DNA from: Anaerospora hongkongensis
GTDB taxonomy: Bacteria; Bacillota; Negativicutes; Sporomusales; DSM-15969
Assembly: GCF_004339805.1 (NCBI RefSeq)
Contig: NZ_SLUI01000021.1
Span: 1 to 35,525, forward strand
Direction of reading: 5' to 3'
DNA length: 35,525 bases
Position 1 is the first letter of the stretch; each line of letters starts with the position of its first letter. The notes under the pieces were generated by a model. That model made no database searches. It was not told the DNA's origin and worked only from the letters and a program-made list of their open reading frames with translations. Made by a program: the position numbers and the translations under genes. Positions 32,173 through 35,525 of this stretch are shown here, one piece after another.

Positions 32173-32205
32173 AGAAGACTCCCGTAAAAAATACGGGAGT
32201 CTTCT
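32173..32205. terminator. bidirectional terminator between tpx and lrp
   Basis: 12-bp stem AAGACTCCCGTA/TACGGGAGTCTT with a 5-nt A loop. A T-rich tail (CTTGTTTTTC) follows on the plus strand and a weaker one on the minus strand. It sits between convergent tpx and the Lrp/AsnC gene. Confidence 0.85.
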
Positions 32206-32228
32206 TGTTTTTCTTTAGTAGAGAAAGG

Positions 32229-32666
32229 TTAACCCGGCAGCGCTACGCTTTTCTGCTCCATGGAAGACGAAAGCACAACGTGAGTTTTTGTTACGCCATA
32301 TTGCATAAATTCATCAATTAATCGTTCCAAAGTATCCATACCAGTTGCAACCACTTCTACGAGATAGTCTGCATCACCAGTGATCCGGTGACAGGACAAG
32401 ACTGATCCATGACCGTCACTGAATTCAAGGAATTTCTTACAGGTATCGACATTGGTTTTGACGAGAATAAAGGCTCGGATAGGCAGTCCCGTTTTCTTAA
32501 CGTTGACAATCGCTTTGTATCCTTTGATAACATCTGTATCTTCCAGCTTTTTGACACGCTCAATTGTCGCCGGACTGGTAAGCCCTACTCGCTGACCCAA
32601 TTCTTTCATGGTAACGCGGCCATCACCTAGAAGGATTTCTAGTATGCGTAAGTCGATTGCATCCAT
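32229..32666 (-). CDS. Lrp/AsnC-family transcriptional regulator
   Basis: 145 residues: N-terminal HTH (about 4-50, DLRILEILLGDGRVTMKELGQRVGLTSPATIERVKKLE) and C-terminal RAM/AsnC effector domain (about 60-140, with VKTNVD, GDADYLVEV and the ligand-loop region). Such regulators sense amino acids and act as octamers. AGAGGTG precedes the ATG at 32666; the open frame extends 12 codons upstream into the glnN terminator and is excluded. It lies directly downstream of glnN, suggesting a role in amino-acid or nitrogen control. Confidence 0.92.
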   Translation of the reverse strand: MDAIDLRILEILLGDGRVTMKELGQRVGLTSPATIERVKKLEDTDVIKGYKAIVNVKKTGLPIRAFILVKTNVDTCKKFLEFSDGHGSVLSCHRITGDADYLVEVVATGMDTLERLIDEFMQYGVTKTHVVLSSSMEQKSVALPG

Positions 32667-32685
32667 AGTACACCTCTTTTTTAGA

Positions 32686-32717
32686 GAAACTCCCCCAACC
32701 ACCGTTGAGGGAGTTTC
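32686..32717 (-). terminator. hairpin between glnN and the Lrp gene
   Basis: 14-nt arms GAAACTCCCCCAAC/GTTGAGGGAGTTTC (one wobble) with a short loop, 80 bp after the glnN stop and 20 bp before the lrp start. The minus-strand tail is TCTAAAAAAG, not a T-run, so it may be leaky or act as a processing element between the two genes. Confidence 0.6.
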
Positions 32718-32797
32718 TGTTGCTGCTTTGCAACCACGAAATCATGGTTTACTTGGGTTACGTTTAACTCACAGTTTCTAACAAATGCTGCTGACAG

Positions 32798-34879
32798 TTA
32801 GATGTTGAACAATAATTCTGCGTACGTAGGCATTGGCCATACATCTTTGTCAACCAGAGTCTCCAGTGTATCAGCAACTTCCCGTAATGCGCCCATTTTT
32901 TCGAATACATCAAAGCGGAATAAAGAGGCTTGTGCATAGGAATCACCATGAGCATTAGAAGCTTTATCAGTAGCAGCTTCCAGAGCAGCGATCTTTTTCT
33001 TCAGATCGCCAGCCAAAGCAGACACCTCAGTCAGCAATTCCGTTTGGGCTGACAAATCAGCTGCAATACCGGTAGCTTTAATGGTATTGATGGAAGCAGC
33101 CAGGTTGGTAGCAAATTTGATAACAGCAGGAAGAATTTGTCTCTTCGCCATTTCAATCATCGTCAATGATTCAATGTTAATTGTCTTGATATAGTTTTCA
33201 AGCTCAATTTCATAACGGGATTCCATTTCCACTCTGCTTAGAACAGCATGTTTTTCCATAACAGCCAAATTCTTTTCAGCAATCAGCGCTTTAGTAGCTT
33301 CTACAGTAGTCTTAATGTTCGGCAAGCCTCTTTTTTCGGCTTCCACTACCCACTCATCGGAATAACCGTTGCCATTGAAGACTACTTTTTTATGCTTCGT
33401 TGCTACTTCAGTTAAGAATGCTTTAACTTCAGCGTTCACATCCTGGGCTTTTTCCAGTCTGCTGGCAACTTCATCCAGAATTTCAGCAACGATTGTATTT
33501 AAAATATAGTTCGGAGCAGCAATCGAACCGGAAGAAGGCACCATTCTAAATTCGAACTTGTTACCGGTAAAGGCAAATGGAGAGGTTCTGTTTCTGTCAG
33601 TTGCATCTTTCGGCAACGCAGGCAGCGTAGTTACACCAATTTCCATCAAGCCGCCAGTTTTCGAACTGGTAGCTCCGCCTTTTTCGATTTGTTCCAGGAT
33701 ATCTTGCAGTTGTTCGCCTAAGAAGATGGAGATAATAGCCGGAGGAGCCTCATTGGCGCCCAATCTATGGTCATTTCCAGGATTTGCGGCAGACATACGC
33801 AACAAATCAGCATATTCGTCTACGGCTTTAATAACTGCACATAAGAAGAGCAGGAATTGTTGATTATCATGAGGAGTGTTGCCTGGGTCTAACAGGTTCA
33901 TTCCATCATCTGTTCCCATCGACCAGTTGTTATGCTTACCGGAGCCATTAATGCCAGCAAATGGTTTTTCATGGAGCAAGCATACCAGGCCATGTCTCAA
34001 AGCAACTTTCTTCATTGTATCCATGGTAAGCTGGTTATGATCTGTTGCTATGTTAGTTGTAGTAAAGATCGGAGCAAGCTCATGCTGGGCAGGAGCAACT
34101 TCGTTGTGCTTTGTCTTAGCAGAAACGCCAAGCTTCCACAGCTCTTCATCGATTTCTTTCATGTAAGCGGAAATTCTTTCTTTCAGCGAACCGAAATAAT
34201 GATCTTCCATTTCCTGCCCTTTAGGAGGCTTAGCACCAAAAAGTGTTCTGCCGGCAAAAATTAAGTCTTTTCTTTGTTCGAACAATTTCTTATCGATCAG
34301 GAAGTACTCCTGCTCAGGACCAACAGTGGTAATAACTTTGTTGGTTGTTGTATTGCCAAGAGCCTTTAATACGCGCAAGGCTTGTTTTGACAAGGCTTCC
34401 ATCGAACGCAGCAGCGGAGTTTTCTTATCAAGGGCTTCACCTGTGTATGAGCAGAAAGCCGTGGGGATACATAAGGAACCATCTTTTACAAATGCCGGGG
34501 AAGTGCAATCCCAGGCAGTATATCCTCTAGCTTCAAAAGTGGCTCTAAGACCACCGGAGGGGAAGGACGAAGCATCAGGTTCGCCTTTAATCAATTCTTT
34601 GCCGGAGAATTCCATGATGGCTTTGCCATCAGCAGTAGGAGAGATAAAGGCATCATGTTTCTCAGCAGTTATACCAGTCATCGGTTGGAACCAATGAGTA
34701 AAATGCGTTGCACCTTTCTCAATAGCCCAATCTTTCATGGCATTAGCGACTACATCAGCAATTGCAGGATCTAAAGAACGTCCCTCTGCAATTGTCTTGT
34801 TTAAAGCCTTGTAAATCGCTTTAGGAAGACGCTCCTTTAAAGCTGCATCATTAAATACATTTGATCCGTAAATGCTCAT
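32798..34879 (-). CDS. glnN: Glutamine synthetase type III
   Basis: 693 residues, typical of the large dodecameric GSIII family and much longer than GSI. Blocks visible in order: the N-terminal [33 protein letters not shown] (metal Glu), [18 protein letters not shown], the ammonia/glutamate region [18 protein letters not shown], and [21 protein letters not shown]. It makes glutamine from glutamate, ammonia and ATP in the cytoplasm. AAAGGGG precedes the ATG at 34879; a longer frame starting 10 codons upstream contains that site. Its 220-nt leader carries a terminator/antiterminator. Confidence 0.95.
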   Translation of the reverse strand: MSIYGSNVFNDAALKERLPKAIYKALNKTIAEGRSLDPAIADVVANAMKDWAIEKGATHFTHWFQPMTGITAEKHDAFISPTADGKAIMEFSGKELIKGEPDASSFPSGGLRATFEARGYTAWDCTSPAFVKDGSLCIPTAFCSYTGEALDKKTPLLRSMEALSKQALRVLKALGNTTTNKVITTVGPEQEYFLIDKKLFEQRKDLIFAGRTLFGAKPPKGQEMEDHYFGSLKERISAYMKEIDEELWKLGVSAKTKHNEVAPAQHELAPIFTTTNIATDHNQLTMDTMKKVALRHGLVCLLHEKPFAGINGSGKHNNWSMGTDDGMNLLDPGNTPHDNQQFLLFLCAVIKAVDEYADLLRMSAANPGNDHRLGANEAPPAIISIFLGEQLQDILEQIEKGGATSSKTGGLMEIGVTTLPALPKDATDRNRTSPFAFTGNKFEFRMVPSSGSIAAPNYILNTIVAEILDEVASRLEKAQDVNAEVKAFLTEVATKHKKVVFNGNGYSDEWVVEAEKRGLPNIKTTVEATKALIAEKNLAVMEKHAVLSRVEMESRYEIELENYIKTINIESLTMIEMAKRQILPAVIKFATNLAASINTIKATGIAADLSAQTELLTEVSALAGDLKKKIAALEAATDKASNAHGDSYAQASLFRFDVFEKMGALREVADTLETLVDKDVWPMPTYAELLFNI

Positions 34880-35013
34880 CCCAAAAACCCCTTTCAAATT
34901 CATCATCATTTTTTAAGTTGACATTTTATTAATCAATTACTGAGCTGACTTAAAGCTTATGAGGTAAATTTTTAGTCATTTTTCTTCACCTCAGCCTTAT
35001 TTTGTGTACTTAT

Positions 35014-35085
35014 CGTGAGTCAATACCTAAAAAAATATAAAAAACTCCCCTGTATTACAACAAGAGGAGTCGTCGTTGACTCACG
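35014..35085 (-). promoter_or_regulatory. attenuator leader of glnN with competing hairpins
   Basis: Minus-strand RNA carries a terminator, ACTCCTCT/AGGGGAGT (35063-35070, 35044-35051) followed by UUUUU and a second U-run. Its 5' arm also forms the 3' arm of an upstream hairpin GAGUC-AACGAC-GACUC (35067-35082), so the two exclude each other. The hexaloop AACGAC has A at position 1 and G at position 4, the rule for ANTAR-protein RNA targets. A perfect 10-bp repeat CGTGAGTCAA (35014-35023) and TTGACTCACG (35076-35085) encloses the unit as a third alternative pairing. Confidence 0.65.
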
Positions 35086-35103
35086 TATCATTTAATTACT
35101 TTG

Positions 35104-35131
35104 ATTATAGCATATGTTGAGATTTTGTCTA
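35104..35131 (-). promoter_or_regulatory. sigma-A promoter of glnN
   Basis: Minus strand TAGACA (35126-35131), 16-bp spacer, TATAAT (35104-35109). The start would be about 15-20 nt before the antiterminator hairpin. Confidence 0.65.
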
Positions 35132-35200
35132 GAGGGTAATTAAATTTTTTTGCTATTTTTTTCAGTATTAAAGGCATTCTGCCTTTCTAGGCTTGCAAAG

Positions 35201-35228
35201 TAACGTTAATAAGAGGGTTCGCCCTATT
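35201..35228. repeat. hairpin with UUCG-type loop
   Basis: GTTAATA...GGG-TTCG-CCC...TATTAAC, a 7-bp outer and 3-bp inner stem, without a T-run. It lies in the region downstream of the 23S gene after the rRNA terminator. Confidence 0.5.
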
Positions 35229-35270
35229 AACCATCTGTACAACCCTATGATAAATTAATTCTCGAAAAGT

Positions 35271-35297
35271 AAAAAAGCACCTACCTATGTAAGTGCC
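35271..35297 (-). terminator. terminator of the rRNA operon
   Basis: 8-bp stem GCACTTAC/GTAGGTGC with an ATAG loop on the minus strand followed by TTTTTTACTTTT, about 150 bp after the 23S 3' end. No 5S gene lies between. Confidence 0.8.
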
Positions 35298-35446
35298 TTT
35301 ACCGGGTATATTCCCTGAAAACTTCACAGAAGAAGAATACTTTGCGCTTTTATTCATAGGATGTTCCTCACTTCCGCTCGGAACAAAGCGATTCACTCGA
35401 GTTTGCGCGTCGCTTTCGCTTCTTCAAACTCGGTTCTCTGCTTTTA
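35298..35446 (-). other. 23S downstream spacer without 5S rRNA
   Basis: Contains a long hairpin CGAGTTTG...CAAACTCG (about 35395-35435) enclosing GCGAAAGC, and a GTTCC...GGAAC stem, but nothing resembling the conserved 5S core. It is probably a processing region of the rRNA transcript. Confidence 0.55.
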
Positions 35447-35525
35447 AGTCAAGCCCTCGGCCTATTAGTACCAGTCAGCTGAAATGGTTGCCCATCTTAC
35501 ACACCTGGCCTATCTACCTTGTCGT
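35447..35525 (-). rRNA. 23S rRNA, 3' end (partial)
   Basis: The minus strand reads the conserved 3' terminus, including CTGACTGGTACTAATAGGCC and GAGGGCTTGAC. The gene continues beyond the right edge. The exact 3' nucleotide is estimated from the family end after the GGGCTTGAC block. Confidence 0.92.

Noticed and set aside
32764..32955. Minus-strand frame overlapping the 3' end of glnN
   Set aside because: Shadow of the glutamine synthetase reading frame.

Overview
The window looks like chromosome of a diderm, spore-forming Firmicute of the Negativicutes (Sporomusaceae type: Sporomusa, Pelosinus and relatives). This is inferred from Firmicutes-type rRNA and tRNA signals and ribosome binding sites, a class III glutamine synthetase, YjcZ-like small proteins, c-di-AMP-controlled 3D-domain cell-wall proteins and heterodimeric ABC exporters. 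No 16S sequence is present to settle the genus.

Both ends are rRNA territory on the minus strand. The right edge holds the 3' end of a 23S rRNA gene. The left edge holds an rRNA promoter and leader reading out of the window, preceded by tRNA-Gly and tRNA-Pro. The window is therefore the roughly 35 kb between two same-orientation rrn operons.

From 0.4 to 3.8 kb lie small and poorly known genes: a secreted charged protein with a palindromic operator, two glycine-rich YjcZ-like miniproteins, hypothetical proteins, an LRAT-like protein without its nucleophile, and a cupin. From 3.8 to 8.9 kb lies a catabolic unit: a PanE-like dehydrogenase, a beta-keto acid cleavage enzyme (BKACE) and a GntP permease behind a sigma-54 promoter, with a divergent PAS/AAA+/Fis activator and two phased upstream sites between them. 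From 9.0 to 10.4 kb is a membrane diguanylate cyclase behind a probable c-di-GMP-I riboswitch and terminator.

From 10.58 to 17.79 kb is an AT-rich island flanked by a 39-bp direct repeat of the 3' half of tRNA-Val. It carries a DUF6680-like protein, an SMC/ABC-like ATPase with a CxxC pair (possibly a defence protein), an intact IS3-family element sitting in the loop of a terminator hairpin, two divergent membrane-anchored unknowns and a membrane-anchored coiled-coil protein. No integrase is visible.

From 17.8 to 32.2 kb is ordinary core chromosome: acyl-CoA dehydrogenase, a YdcZ-like transporter, a thioesterase/hydrolase pair, a 3D-domain protein under a c-di-AMP riboswitch, an L,D-transpeptidase, an AlaX editing protein, YibE/F, a second 3D-domain protein, an M20 carbamoylase-type amidohydrolase, a ferritin-like protein, a heterodimeric ABC exporter and the thiol peroxidase Tpx. 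From 32.2 to 35.1 kb are an Lrp/AsnC regulator and class III glutamine synthetase (glnN). The glnN leader contains a terminator that competes with a hexaloop hairpin, suggesting attenuation control.
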